Counted from the stretch's first letter, positions 1 through 7,312 are shown. The stretch is 7,854 bases of DNA from Accumulibacter sp. (GCA_003538495.1 DPSD01000448.1:1-7854); one strand, 5' to 3'. The notes: generated by a model from the letters alone, not told the origin. Translations and numbers: made by a program.

Positions 1-2123
1 TGCTGCCCGGCTACATCGCCGGCCATTACCGTTTCGACGAAGTGCATATCGACCTCCGCCGGCTGGCCGAGTTTGCCGGCGCACGCTACTTCCGCGACGA
101 GGTGACCGGTCTCGATCGGGCGCAGCGCAAGGTGCTCTGTCGGAGTCGCCCGCCGGTGGCCTACGATCGCCTGTCGATCAACATCGGGTCGATGCCGGCG
201 GTGGCTGGTGTCGAAGGCGCCGCCGAGCACGCCATTCCGGTCAAGCCGATTCGCCGTTTCAACGAGCGCTGGCTGGCCTTGCTCGAACGCGTTCGCCGGC
301 ACGCCGGGCAGACCACCATCGCGCTGGTCGGCGCCGGTGCCGGTGGCGTCGAACTGACGCTGGCGATGCAGTATCGCTTGCGCGGCGAGCTGCGGGCACT
401 GGGGCGCGATCCAGACGAACTGCGCTTCCACCTCTTCTCCGCCGATCGCGAGATCCTGCCGACGCATAACGCGCGCGTCCGGCAACGTTTTGCACGGGTG
501 CTGGCCGAGCGCGGCGTGATCGTCCACCGCGCCGCCGAAGTCAGCGGCGTCAGCAGCGGGCAGCTGCGCACCCGCAGCGGCGAGCTGCTGGCGGCCGACG
601 AGATCGTCTGGGTGACCCAGGCCGGTGGTGCCGCCTGGTTGCGCGACACCGGCCTGGCGCTCGACGACAGCGGTTTCATCCTGGTCCGCGACAGCCTGCA
701 GAGCGTCAGCGATCCGCTGATCTTTGCCGCCGGCGACTGCGCGGCAATGCTCGCCACGCCGCTCGAGAAAGCCGGCGTCTTCGCCGTCCGCCAGGGCCGG
801 CCGCTGGCCGACAACCTGCGCCGCTCGGTGATCGAGCGGCCGCTGCGCGCCTACCGGCCGCAGGCGCGCTGGCTGGCGCTGATCAGCACCGGCGACCGCT
901 ACGCCGTCGCCTCACGCGGCGCCCTGCATCTTCAGGGCGCCTGGGTGTGGCGCTGGAAGGACTGGATCGACCGACGCTTCATGGCCCGATTCAACGACCT
1001 GTCGCCGATGCCCGCGCGACCGCCGGGCCGCGCCGCGCGCGTTCCGCTCGATCGGGCCGAGTCGGCGCAGGCGATCTCGGCGCTTGCCATGCGTTGCGGC
1101 GGCTGTGGCGCCAAGGTCGGCGCGACGGTGCTGTCGCGGGCGCTGGCGGCGGTGCGCCCGCTCGAACGCGGCGACGTGCTGATCGGCCTGCACGCGGCCG
1201 ATGACGCTGCCATTGTGCGGGTGCCGCCGGGCAAGGCGGTGGTCCATACCGTCGATTTCTTTCGCGCCTTCATCGACGACCCCTGGCTGTTCGGCCGGAT
1301 CGCCGCCAATCACGCGCTCGGCGATGTCTTCGCGATGGGCGCCGAGGCGCAGACGGCGACCGCCATCGCCACCCTGCCACCGGGGCTCGAGAGCAAGGTC
1401 GAGGAGACGCTTTTCCAGATGATGTCGGGTGCCGTCGAGGTGCTCAACGAAGCCGGCTGTGCGCTGGTCGGCGGCCATAGCGGCGAGGGCAGCGAGCTGG
1501 CGCTCGGCTTCGCGATCAACGGCCTGATCGACGAGGCGATGGATACCGTGCTGGGCAAGGGCGGCATGCGCCTGGGCGACCGGCTGATCCTGAGCAAAGC
1601 GATCGGCACCGGCACGCTGTTCGCCGCGCACGCTCGCCTGCGCGCCAGCGGCCGCTGGCTAGACCAGGCGCTGGCGTCGATGGAGCAGTCCAGCCGGCTG
1701 GCCGCGAAGTGCCTGCGCGAGCACGGCGCCACCGCGTGCACCGACGTCACCGGCTTCGGACTGCTCGGCCATCTGGTCGAGATGACGCGAGCGTCGGCTG
1801 TCGACGCCGAGATCGATCTGGCCGCCTTGCCGGTTCTCGACGGCGCTGTCGAGACCAGCGCGGCGGGCATTCTCAGTTCCTTGCAGCCGGCCAACGTCCG
1901 CCTGCGCCGCGCCTTGCGCAATCAGCGGGACGGCAGCGCGCACGCCAACTATCCGCTGCTGTTCGATCCGCAAACCGCCGGCGGCCTGCTGGCCAGCGTG
2001 CCGGCCGGGCGGGCGGGCGCGTGCCTCGAGGCGCTGCGGTCGCTCGGTTACGCCAAGGCGGCGTGCATCGGCCGGGTCCTGCCAGCCGGTGAGGAGCTTG
2101 CGCCGATTGTGCTGAAGCTGTAG
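1..2123 (+). CDS. selD: Selenide, water dikinase SelD fused to an N-terminal FAD/NAD(P)-binding oxidoreductase domain (5'-truncated by window edge)
   Basis: SelD makes selenophosphate from selenide and ATP for selenocysteine and 2-selenouridine synthesis. The frame is open from base 3 with no start visible (706 residues to the TAG); the GTG at 42 is internal, since the upstream residues LPGYIAGHYRFDE fit the family. The first half is NDH-2-like: a nucleotide-binding GAGAGG at 330-347 and an FAD-site AAGD at 726-737. It matches the family known as Nterm_to_SelD (TIGR03169). The second half, from about 1080, is a full-length SelD: GGCGAK at 1098-1115 with catalytic Cys (TGT, 1104-1106) and Lys (1113-1115), DDAA at 1200, TVDFF at 1248, GGHS at 1470, DVTGFG at 1743 and DPQTAGG near 1965. 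The active-site residue is Cys, not selenocysteine; E. coli Cys19 is Ala here. The FAD dinucleotide fold's first glycine motif should lie just outside the window. That the fused domain feeds redox or selenium chemistry to SelD is inference. Confidence 0.96.
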   Translation, partial: LPGYIAGHYRFDEVHIDLRRLAEFAGARYFRDEVTGLDRAQRKVLCRSRPPVAYDRLSINIGSMPAVAGVEGAAEHAIPVKPIRRFNERWLALLERVRRHAGQTTIALVGAGAGGVELTLAMQYRLRGELRALGRDPDELRFHLFSADREILPTHNARVRQRFARVLAERGVIVHRAAEVSGVSSGQLRTRSGELLAADEIVWVTQAGGAAWLRDTGLALDDSGFILVRDSLQSVSDPLIFAAGDCAAMLATPLEKAGVFAVRQGRPLADNLRRSVIERPLRAYRPQARWLALISTGDRYAVASRGALHLQGAWVWRWKDWIDRRFMARFNDLSPMPARPPGRAARVPLDRAESAQAISALAMRCGGCGAKVGATVLSRALAAVRPLERGDVLIGLHAADDAAIVRVPPGKAVVHTVDFFRAFIDDPWLFGRIAANHALGDVFAMGAEAQTATAIATLPPGLESKVEETLFQMMSGAVEVLNEAGCALVGGHSGEGSELALGFAINGLIDEAMDTVLGKGGMRLGDRLILSKAIGTGTLFAAHARLRASGRWLDQALASMEQSSRLAAKCLREHGATACTDVTGFGLLGHLVEMTRASAVDAEIDLAALPVLDGAVETSAAGILSSLQPANVRLRRALRNQRDGSAHANYPLLFDPQTAGGLLASVPAGRAGACLEALRSLGYAKAACIGRVLPAGEELAPIVLKL

Positions 2124-2279
2124 CCGGGGAGAAGCTGAATCGTTGGCGATGCGCGGCCAGGGCAGCAGGGCGGCACCGCGGCGGAACTGATTGACGGTTA
2201 AGAGTGTAGCCGAGGCGATGGCTATTTCAAGTCCGGGCGTTGACCACTGAATGACATCGCCGCGTGACGTTCCCAAACG

Positions 2280-2546
2280 CTATAGCCCGTCCTTGATGAC
2301 CTCTTCCCGGTCGACGCACTGGTAGTCGGTGGTGCATCGCGCCAGCGAGCACACGCTTGCGGTCTTGATTGCCACCTGTTTGCGCTGCTTGCACAGTTTT
2401 TCGGCCCGGGCACGAACGTCGGCAATGACCTGCTCCGAATTCGCGTGATCGAAGGTCAGGTAGTTGGTGTCTTCGCCAAAGCCGACGAGCAAGTTGTCGG
2501 CGCAGCTGGCGAGCAGGAGGGTCAGCAGGAGCGCGCGGATAATCAT
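2280..2546 (-). CDS. Small cysteine-rich lipoprotein, function unknown
   Basis: This is an 88-residue protein that I do not recognise. It opens with a short basic and hydrophobic signal (MIIRALLLTLL) ending in a lipobox LASC, so Cys15 should be lipidated. The +2 residue is Ala, which by the usual sorting rule suggests the outer membrane. The mature part is about 74 residues with four further cysteines (52, 66, 71, 77), the last three in the cluster CSLARCTTDYQC, consistent with two disulfides in the periplasm. I chose the ATG at 2544-2546; a TTG five codons upstream (2559-2561) is possible but would put polar residues ahead of the signal. No clear Shine-Dalgarno sequence precedes either start. 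The gene lies 190 bases downstream of potI on the same strand and has its own promoter candidate, so it is probably not part of the Pot operon. It converges with selD. Confidence 0.72.
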   Translation of the reverse strand: MIIRALLLTLLLASCADNLLVGFGEDTNYLTFDHANSEQVIADVRARAEKLCKQRKQVAIKTASVCSLARCTTDYQCVDREEVIKDGL

Positions 2547-2592
2547 CGACGTGACGAGCAAGAAGTACGGGAAATTCGACGCCAGGCCAGAA

Positions 2593-2622
2593 AGTATCGC
2601 GGGTCATGGCCCCGGCAGTCAA
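2593..2622 (-). promoter_or_regulatory. Candidate sigma70 promoter for the small lipoprotein gene
   Basis: On the minus strand TTGACT (2617-2622) and GATACT (2593-2598) lie 18 bases apart, matching the -35 and -10 consensus at five and four of six positions. Transcription would start near 2586, giving a leader of about 40 bases before the ATG at 2546. The position, in the gap after potI and just ahead of the lipoprotein gene, supports it. It rests on consensus matching only. Confidence 0.45.
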
Positions 2623-2736
2623 TCGAAGAATTTGTCCAGAGGAGCGACGGTCGGCCCGCGGAGGTACGCGCTGTTGATTCGCGCCACCATCGGCGAGCGC
2701 AAGCTGCCGCACCGGCCGGTTGATCGGACCTGCGGG

Positions 2737-3576
2737 TCAGTGAACACCCGCGGCCATCTCCAGGTCGCGCTGCCGAACACGGACGCTGCGCCGCGTCACC
2801 AGGCCGGCAATCACTACGCCGACGGTAACCAGCGAGACCATGATCGTCGCCAGCGCGTTGATGTCCGGGCTGACCCCCAGTCGCACTTTCGAAAAGATCA
2901 CCATTGGCAAGGTGCTGGAGCCCGGACCCGATACGAAACTGGCGATTACCAGGTCGTCGAGCGAAATGGTGAACGCCAGCAGCCAGCCGGAAATCAGCGC
3001 CGGCGAGATGATCGGCAGCGTCACCAGCAGGAACACTCTGGCCGGCCGCGCGCCGAGGTCCATGGCCGCTTCTTCGAGCGAGACGTCGAGCGATGCCAGG
3101 CGCGATTGCACGATCACCGCCACGTACGACAGCGTCAGTGTCATGTGCGCGATGGTGATGGTGCTGACGCCGCGGCCCTCGGGCCAGCCGAAGGCGTGCT
3201 CGGTGGCGACGAACAGCAGCAGTAGCGATAGGCCGGTAATCACTTCGGGCATCACCAGCGGCGCGGTGATCATCCCGGTGAACAGCGTGCGACCGCGGAA
3301 GCGCCCAAAGCGTGCCAGCGCCAGGCCGGCCAGCGTGCCGAGGATCGTTGCGCCGGTGGCATTGATCGCCGCGACGCGCAGCGACAGCCAGGCCGCGTCG
3401 AGAATCTGCTCGTTCTCGAACAGCTTGCCGTACCACTCGGTCGAGAAGCCGCCCCAGACGGTCACCAGCCGCGACTTGTTGAAGGAATAGAAGACCAGCG
3501 ACAGGATCGGGAGATACAGGAAGGCAAAGCCGAAGACCAGGAACGACAGTCTGGCCAGCGAGGTTTTCGACTTCAC
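2737..3576 (-). CDS. potI: Polyamine (putrescine) ABC transporter permease PotI
   Basis: This is the second membrane subunit of the PotFGHI importer, 279 residues, close to E. coli PotI. It has six predicted transmembrane segments (about 9-31, 65-90, 98-124, 139-160, 190-212, 243-262). The cytoplasmic EAA loop at about 168-187 (EEAAMDLGARPARVF, then TLP) is the docking site for the ATPase in binding-protein-dependent importers. SLDDLVIASFVSGPGSSTLP after the loop is typical of PotI/PotC. The start is GTG at 3574-3576, overlapping the potH TGA by four bases (GTGA), with a GGAG Shine-Dalgarno seven bases upstream (3584-3587). The GTG start and overlap suggest translation coupled to potH. It is the last gene of the operon; no clear intrinsic terminator follows it. 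PotC of a spermidine system is the alternative, but the gene order and the PotF-like binding protein favour PotI. Confidence 0.93.
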   Translation of the reverse strand: MKSKTSLARLSFLVFGFAFLYLPILSLVFYSFNKSRLVTVWGGFSTEWYGKLFENEQILDAAWLSLRVAAINATGATILGTLAGLALARFGRFRGRTLFTGMITAPLVMPEVITGLSLLLLFVATEHAFGWPEGRGVSTITIAHMTLTLSYVAVIVQSRLASLDVSLEEAAMDLGARPARVFLLVTLPIISPALISGWLLAFTISLDDLVIASFVSGPGSSTLPMVIFSKVRLGVSPDINALATIMVSLVTVGVVIAGLVTRRSVRVRQRDLEMAAGVH

Positions 3577-4592
3577 GTGCGCGCTCCGCTGGCCCGCCCC
3601 TGGAGGCGCTGGAAGTACACGATCGGCGCCACCAGGACCAGCAACAGCGCGATGGCGACCGCGCTCGCCACCGGCCAGTCACGGTTGTTGAAGAACTCGG
3701 TCCACAAGACCTTGCCGATCATCAAGGAGTCCGCTGGCCCCAACAAGGCGGGGATCACGTATTCGCCGACCGCCGGTATGAATACCAGCATGCAGCCGGC
3801 AACGATGCCTGGCGTCGACAGTGGCAGGGTAATGCTGATGAACGCTCGCAGCGGGCGGCAACCGAGGTCTTCGGCGGCCTCCAGCAGGCTCAGGTCCATT
3901 TTTTCCAGGTTGGCATAGAGCGGCATGACCATGAAAGGCAGATAGCAGTAGACGATGCCCAGATAGGTCGCGAAGTCGGTCTGCAGCATGACCACCGGGT
4001 GATCGATCACTCCCAGCCAGAGCAGCAGATTGTTGAGCAGGCCATTGCTCTTCAGGATGCCGATCCAGGCGTAGACGCGCAGCAGGAACGAGGTCCAGAA
4101 AGGCAGAATGACCAGCATCAGCAAGATGGCGCGCCAGCGGGCGTCGGCACGCGCGATCGCATAGGCCAGCGGGTAGCCGATCACCAGCGCCAGCGCGGTC
4201 GATAGCGCCGCCACCTGTAGCGAATTGGCGAAGGCGCGCAGATACAGGCTATCTTCGAACAGGTACAGGTAGTTGCCGGGATTGACGTTCAGCCGGATGT
4301 CGGCCAGGCGGTCGCCGGCCCAGTGCAGCAGCGGCTGATAGGGCGGCATGGCGATCTGTGCTTCCGAAAAGGAAATCTTCAGCACGATCACGAACGGCAC
4401 CAGGAAGAACAGCAGCAGCCACAGATATGGCACGGCAATCACCGCCGTCCGACCACGCAGACCACGCACTCCCAGGCGCACCAGTAGCGCCTGCGTCCAG
4501 CGAACCGGCGGCAGATTCCTGGCCTCGCCAGACAGGCGCCGGACAGCGGCGCCGAAGCGCTGGCTGCCGCCTGGCTGCACGGCCGGCTTCAT
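3573..4592 (-). CDS. potH: Polyamine (putrescine) ABC transporter permease PotH
   Basis: This is the first membrane subunit of the importer, 339 residues, slightly longer than E. coli PotH because of an N-terminal extension of about 45 polar and basic residues. Six transmembrane segments are predicted (about 50-72, 121-147, 155-177, 203-225, 258-280, 307-327). PYLWLLLFFLVPF opens the first, and the EAA loop at about 238-257 (EAAEDLGCRPLRAF, then TLPLSTPG) is the contact with PotG. The motif FIPAVGEYVIPALLGP is characteristic of PotH/PotB. The start is the ATG at 4590-4592, which overlaps the potG TGA by four bases (ATGA). The frame stays open further upstream to a TTG at 4670, but that would run 78 bases into the conserved end of potG and adds no recognisable sequence. 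No strong ribosome site is visible, consistent with coupling to potG. Confidence 0.94.
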   Translation of the reverse strand: MKPAVQPGGSQRFGAAVRRLSGEARNLPPVRWTQALLVRLGVRGLRGRTAVIAVPYLWLLLFFLVPFVIVLKISFSEAQIAMPPYQPLLHWAGDRLADIRLNVNPGNYLYLFEDSLYLRAFANSLQVAALSTALALVIGYPLAYAIARADARWRAILLMLVILPFWTSFLLRVYAWIGILKSNGLLNNLLLWLGVIDHPVVMLQTDFATYLGIVYCYLPFMVMPLYANLEKMDLSLLEAAEDLGCRPLRAFISITLPLSTPGIVAGCMLVFIPAVGEYVIPALLGPADSLMIGKVLWTEFFNNRDWPVASAVAIALLLVLVAPIVYFQRLQGRASGART

Positions 4593-5734
4593 GCGCCGAC
4601 CAGTACCGGGCTGCTGTCGTGCCAATGCAGGAACACTTCCTGTTCCCAGGTGATGTCCTGGTCGTCGCAACGCCGAACGTTGGGGCGCGTCACGCGGATC
4701 GTCTTGCCCGATGCGAGGCGGATCAGGTACACCGACAGGTCACCGAGGTAGGCGATCTCCTTGACCTGGCCCTGCGTCCAGTTGGCCGCCGCCTGCGGTG
4801 GCGTCAGCGACAGCTGGATCTTTTCCGGCCGAATGGCCACCCAGACCCTGGCCGCGGGCGCTGATGCGATGCCGTTCGCGACCTGCACCGGCCGTTCGAG
4901 TTCCGGGCAGGCGATGCGCAGCAGACCTTCGTCATCAGCGGTCTGCTGGCCTTCGAACATGTTGACCGAGCCGATGAACTCGGCGACAAAGCGGTTGCCG
5001 GGGAACTCGTAGATCTCCTTGGGCGTCCCCACCTGCACGATTCCGCCGCGCTCCATGACCCCGATTCGCGACGAGAGGGTCATCGCTTCTTCCTGGTCGT
5101 GGGTGACCACCACGAAGGTGACTCCCAGCTGCTCCTGCAGATTGACCAGCTCGAACTGGGTGTGTTCGCGCAGCTTCTTGTCGAGTGCGGCCAGCGGTTC
5201 ATCGAGCAACAGCAGCTTGGGCTGCTTGATCAGCGCCCGCGCCAGGGCGACGCGTTGCCGCTGGCCGCCGGACAACTGGTCAGGCTTGCGTTGTCCCAGC
5301 TCGGCGAGGCGCACCAGCTTGAGCATCTGCGCCACCCGATCGGCGATCTCGGAGCGCGACCGATGCTCCATCTTCAAGCCGAAGCCGACGTTCTGTTCGA
5401 CGCTCATATGCGGGAACAGCGCATACGACTGGAACATCATGTTGACCGGACGTTCGTAGGGCGGGATGCCGCTCATGTCCAGGCCATCGATGAAGATCCT
5501 GCCGCTGCTCGGCTCCTCGAACCCCGCCAGCATGCGCAGCAGCGTGGTCTTGCCGCAACCGGAACCACCCAGCAGACAAAACAGCTCGCCCTGAAAGATG
5601 TTCAGCGAGACCTCGTTGACGGCAACAAAGTCGGCAAAGCTCTTGGTGACTCGTTCAAGCCGAATGTACGGTCTGGCCGCGGGGTCGTTCCACGGCTGCC
5701 GGACGCCTGGCGACGCAACTTCGGAGGCAGCCAT
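4589..5734 (-). CDS. potG: Polyamine (putrescine) ABC transporter ATP-binding protein PotG
   Basis: This is the ATPase that powers PotH/PotI, 381 residues, as a cytoplasmic dimer. The nucleotide-binding domain is complete: Walker A GGSGCGKT (56-63), Q-loop Gln102 in MMFQSYALF, signature LSGGQ (154-158), Walker B LLLLDEP (174-180) with catalytic Glu179, D-loop LAALD (181-185) and switch His212 in VTHDQEEA. The C-terminal third is a TOBE-type regulatory domain (VAIRPEKIQL, then the IAYLGDLSVYLIRL strand), usual for the spermidine/putrescine and maltose-type ATPases. The start is ATG at 5732-5734, preceded by a strong Shine-Dalgarno sequence; the frame stays open to about 6457 upstream, but that part is a shadow of potF. 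It lies 17 bases after potF and overlaps potH by four bases. All catalytic residues are intact. Confidence 0.95.
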   Translation of the reverse strand: MAASEVASPGVRQPWNDPAARPYIRLERVTKSFADFVAVNEVSLNIFQGELFCLLGGSGCGKTTLLRMLAGFEEPSSGRIFIDGLDMSGIPPYERPVNMMFQSYALFPHMSVEQNVGFGLKMEHRSRSEIADRVAQMLKLVRLAELGQRKPDQLSGGQRQRVALARALIKQPKLLLLDEPLAALDKKLREHTQFELVNLQEQLGVTFVVVTHDQEEAMTLSSRIGVMERGGIVQVGTPKEIYEFPGNRFVAEFIGSVNMFEGQQTADDEGLLRIACPELERPVQVANGIASAPAARVWVAIRPEKIQLSLTPPQAAANWTQGQVKEIAYLGDLSVYLIRLASGKTIRVTRPNVRRCDDQDITWEQEVFLHWHDSSPVLVGA

Positions 5735-5736
5735 GT

Positions 5737-5744
5737 CACCTCCC
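5737..5744 (-). promoter_or_regulatory. Strong Shine-Dalgarno site that fixes the potG start
   Basis: The minus strand reads GGGAGGTG two bases before the ATG, with the GGAGG core about four bases away. It lies inside the 17-base gap between the potF stop and potG. It is the best ribosome site in the operon and rules out the long upstream extension of the potG reading frame. Confidence 0.8.
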
Positions 5745-5751
5745 GGGTGGC

Positions 5752-6924
5752 CTAGCGACCGGTCTGGAAACGAGTCCAGGTGCGCGTCAGCAGGCGATTG
5801 TAATCGTCGCCGACCGCCAGCTCCGGCGACAGCTTGGCCTTCACCGCGGCGCCCGGAAAGACGCTCGGGTCGTTCTTCACCTCGGGCTTGATGAATTGCT
5901 CCGAAGCCAGGTTGCCGTTCGGGTAGTGCACGGCGTTCGAATTGGCCGCCGCCACTTCCGGCTGCATCAGGTAGTCGATGAACAGATGCGCGTTCTTCGG
6001 ATGTTTGGCATCGGCTGGAATGACCATCATGTCGAACCACATGATGCTGCCTTCCTTCGGCAGGGCATAAGCCACCTGCACACCCTTGCCCGCCTCTCTG
6101 GCGCGATCGCGCGCCTGCAACACATCGCCGCTGTAGCCGACGGCAAGGCACAGGTCGCCGTTGGCCAGGTCCTCGATGTACTGTGAGGAATTGACCTTGC
6201 GCACGTACGGACGAATTTTCATCAGTTGCTCTTCGACCCGCTTCAGATCGCCGGCGTCCTGGCTGTTCGGATCCTTGCCGAGATAGATCAGGACAATGCT
6301 GCGGATGTCGGACGCCGCATCGAGTATCGAGATCCCGCAATCCTTGAATTTGGCCGCGTATTTCGGATCGAGCACCAGCGCCCAGCTGTCCAGTGGCGCG
6401 TCCGGCATGATCTTCCTGACCTTGTCGACGTTGTAGCCGATGCCATCGGTTCCCCACATATAGGGAATCGCGTGTTCGTTGTTCGGATCGTGCAAGGCGA
6501 CGCGCCGCATGATCGCCGGATCCATGTTGCCGAGGTTCTTCAGCACCGACTTGTCGAGCTTCTGGAACACGCCGGCCTTGATTTGACGTTCCATGAACTG
6601 CGCCGATGGCATGACCAGGTCGTAACCCGTATTGCCCGCCAGCAGCTTGGTCTCGACCACTTCATTCGAATCGAAGACGTCGTAATTGACCTTGATGCCG
6701 TACTTGGCCTCGAAATTCCTGACCGTATCCGGGTCAATGTAATCCGACCAGTTATAGACATTGAGCACCTTTTCGGTGTCGGTGGCGGCAGCGGATTTGG
6801 CAACCGCCGGCGGCGGCGCAGCGACTTCGGGTTCCTTGCCGCAGGCGGACAGCAGCATGGCAACGGCACCCAGGCAGGCGAGCTTGCGGGCGAGGGCAGG
6901 GGCGGAACGTGATGGCAGGAACAT
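5752..6924 (-). CDS. potF: Polyamine (putrescine-type) periplasmic substrate-binding protein PotF, predicted lipoprotein
   Basis: This is the substrate receptor of the importer, 390 residues. It starts at ATG 6922-6924 with GAAAGG seven bases upstream (6932-6937). Residues 1-27 are a lipoprotein signal ending in the lipobox LSAC with Cys28, followed by a Pro/Ala-rich tether (31-51) and the spermidine/putrescine-binding fold beginning at VLNVYNWSDYIDP. E. coli PotF is a soluble protein with an ordinary signal, so this one appears membrane-anchored. Against E. coli PotF recalled from memory, ligand residues W37-S38-D39-Y40 (59-62), S85 (107), D247 (267), D278 (298) and Y314 (334) are kept. E185 appears as Asp206, W244 as Tyr264 and F276 as Trp296. 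Ser-Asp rather than Thr-Glu after the first Trp is PotF-like; Trp296 is PotD-like. It is the first gene of potFGHI. Substrate is therefore a polyamine, but exact specificity is uncertain. Confidence 0.94.
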   Translation of the reverse strand: MFLPSRSAPALARKLACLGAVAMLLSACGKEPEVAAPPPAVAKSAAATDTEKVLNVYNWSDYIDPDTVRNFEAKYGIKVNYDVFDSNEVVETKLLAGNTGYDLVMPSAQFMERQIKAGVFQKLDKSVLKNLGNMDPAIMRRVALHDPNNEHAIPYMWGTDGIGYNVDKVRKIMPDAPLDSWALVLDPKYAAKFKDCGISILDAASDIRSIVLIYLGKDPNSQDAGDLKRVEEQLMKIRPYVRKVNSSQYIEDLANGDLCLAVGYSGDVLQARDRAREAGKGVQVAYALPKEGSIMWFDMMVIPADAKHPKNAHLFIDYLMQPEVAAANSNAVHYPNGNLASEQFIKPEVKNDPSVFPGAAVKAKLSPELAVGDDYNRLLTRTWTRFQTGR

Positions 6925-7243
6925 GGCGCAGCCTTTCGATGCGGGATGGCGACAGCCGCAGCGTAACCCAGTGCCAGGGACACGCCAAGGGGTAGATCGA
7001 CGGCCGCTGCACAGCGTCCGCCGAAGCGGCTTTGGCTTTCGACCGAGCACGCGCAGTCCGGCCGACAGACAGAGCCAGGGCGGGTATCTGGTGCTTGGCG
7101 AGAGGTCACGGTGACGTGGTCGGCAAGGTGGGTGGCCTGGGCCGGACCGGACCGGGGAAGCGAGCCATGGCGGCTGGATTTCATGTGGAAGTCGGCTGGC
7201 TGGTTGCGAGCCAAAGGAAACTTCGTCTTCGCTGGGAGCGGAC
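6925..7243. other. Intergenic region upstream of potF, no gene supported
   Basis: About 320 bases lie between potF and the attC-like element. Open frames here are extensions of potF or GC-driven shadows, and none has a ribosome site or recognisable protein. The stretch nearest potF holds a weak promoter candidate. An exact inverted repeat GTCAC-G-GTGAC lies at 7105-7115, about 150 bases upstream of the candidate promoter; it could be an operator, but nothing else supports that. Confidence 0.5.
6960..6988 (-). promoter_or_regulatory. Weak candidate sigma70 promoter for potFGHI
   Basis: On the minus strand TTGGCG (6983-6988) and TACGCT (6960-6965) are separated by 17 bases, with a predicted start near 6953 and a leader of about 30 bases. 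The spacing and position are right, but the hexamers match the consensus at only four and three of six positions. An activator-dependent or different promoter is equally possible. Confidence 0.27.
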
Positions 7244-7312
7244 GTTCAACGTTCAAAATCACCGGCCTCGCGCGGCTTCTTGCGCGAGGTCCGGTGCATT
7301 GCAGGGTTGGGC
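7244..7312 (-). repeat. attC-like integron recombination site (69-base imperfect palindrome)
   Basis: Read on the minus strand it starts with GCCCAAC (7306-7312, fits RYYYAAC) and ends with GTTGAAC (7244-7250, fits GTTRRRY), the two outer core sites of an attC. Between them CACCGG-A-CCTCGCGC (7282-7296) pairs with GCGCGAGG-CCGGTG (7260-7273): 14 perfect pairs with one unpaired A (7290) and an 8-base loop. A nine-base, mostly unpaired spacer lies on each side between stem and outer core. This is the known attC plan: outer R boxes, unpaired spacer, inner L boxes with an extrahelical base, and a loop. The extra base in the half next to GCCCAAC sets the orientation as minus strand, so an attached cassette would lie at higher coordinates. 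No integrase or second site is visible. The alternatives are a generic dispersed palindrome or a terminator, since ATTTT follows the stem on the minus strand. Confidence 0.6.

Noticed and set aside
161..1631. Long minus-strand open frames opposite selD (161-814 and 912-1631)
   Set aside because: Their translations are Arg/Ala/Ser-rich with no recognisable motifs, while the plus strand carries a full set of SelD and flavoprotein motifs in one frame.
2207..2227. Possible terminator hairpin after selD (TAGCC, loop, GGCTA, then TTT)
   Set aside because: Only five base pairs with an eight-base loop and three T residues, which is too weak to call an intrinsic terminator.
2464..3225. A 253-residue plus-strand open frame antisense to potI
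   Set aside because: It lies mostly inside the conserved potI gene, has a low-complexity Arg/Gln/His-rich translation, and has no domain or ribosome site. It is a GC-driven shadow.
4593..4670. Upstream TTG start for potH
   Set aside because: It would add 26 unconserved residues overlapping the potG end; the ATG at 4592 gives the classic 4-base stop-start overlap.
5735..6457. A 241-residue N-terminal extension of potG
   Set aside because: It runs through potF in another frame; the strong Shine-Dalgarno before the ATG at 5734 and the normal family length show the true start.
6960..6978. Possible sigma54 promoter upstream of potF (TGGCAC followed by TTACGC)
   Set aside because: The GG-to-GC spacing does not fit: the bases at the required -12 position read CG, not GC.
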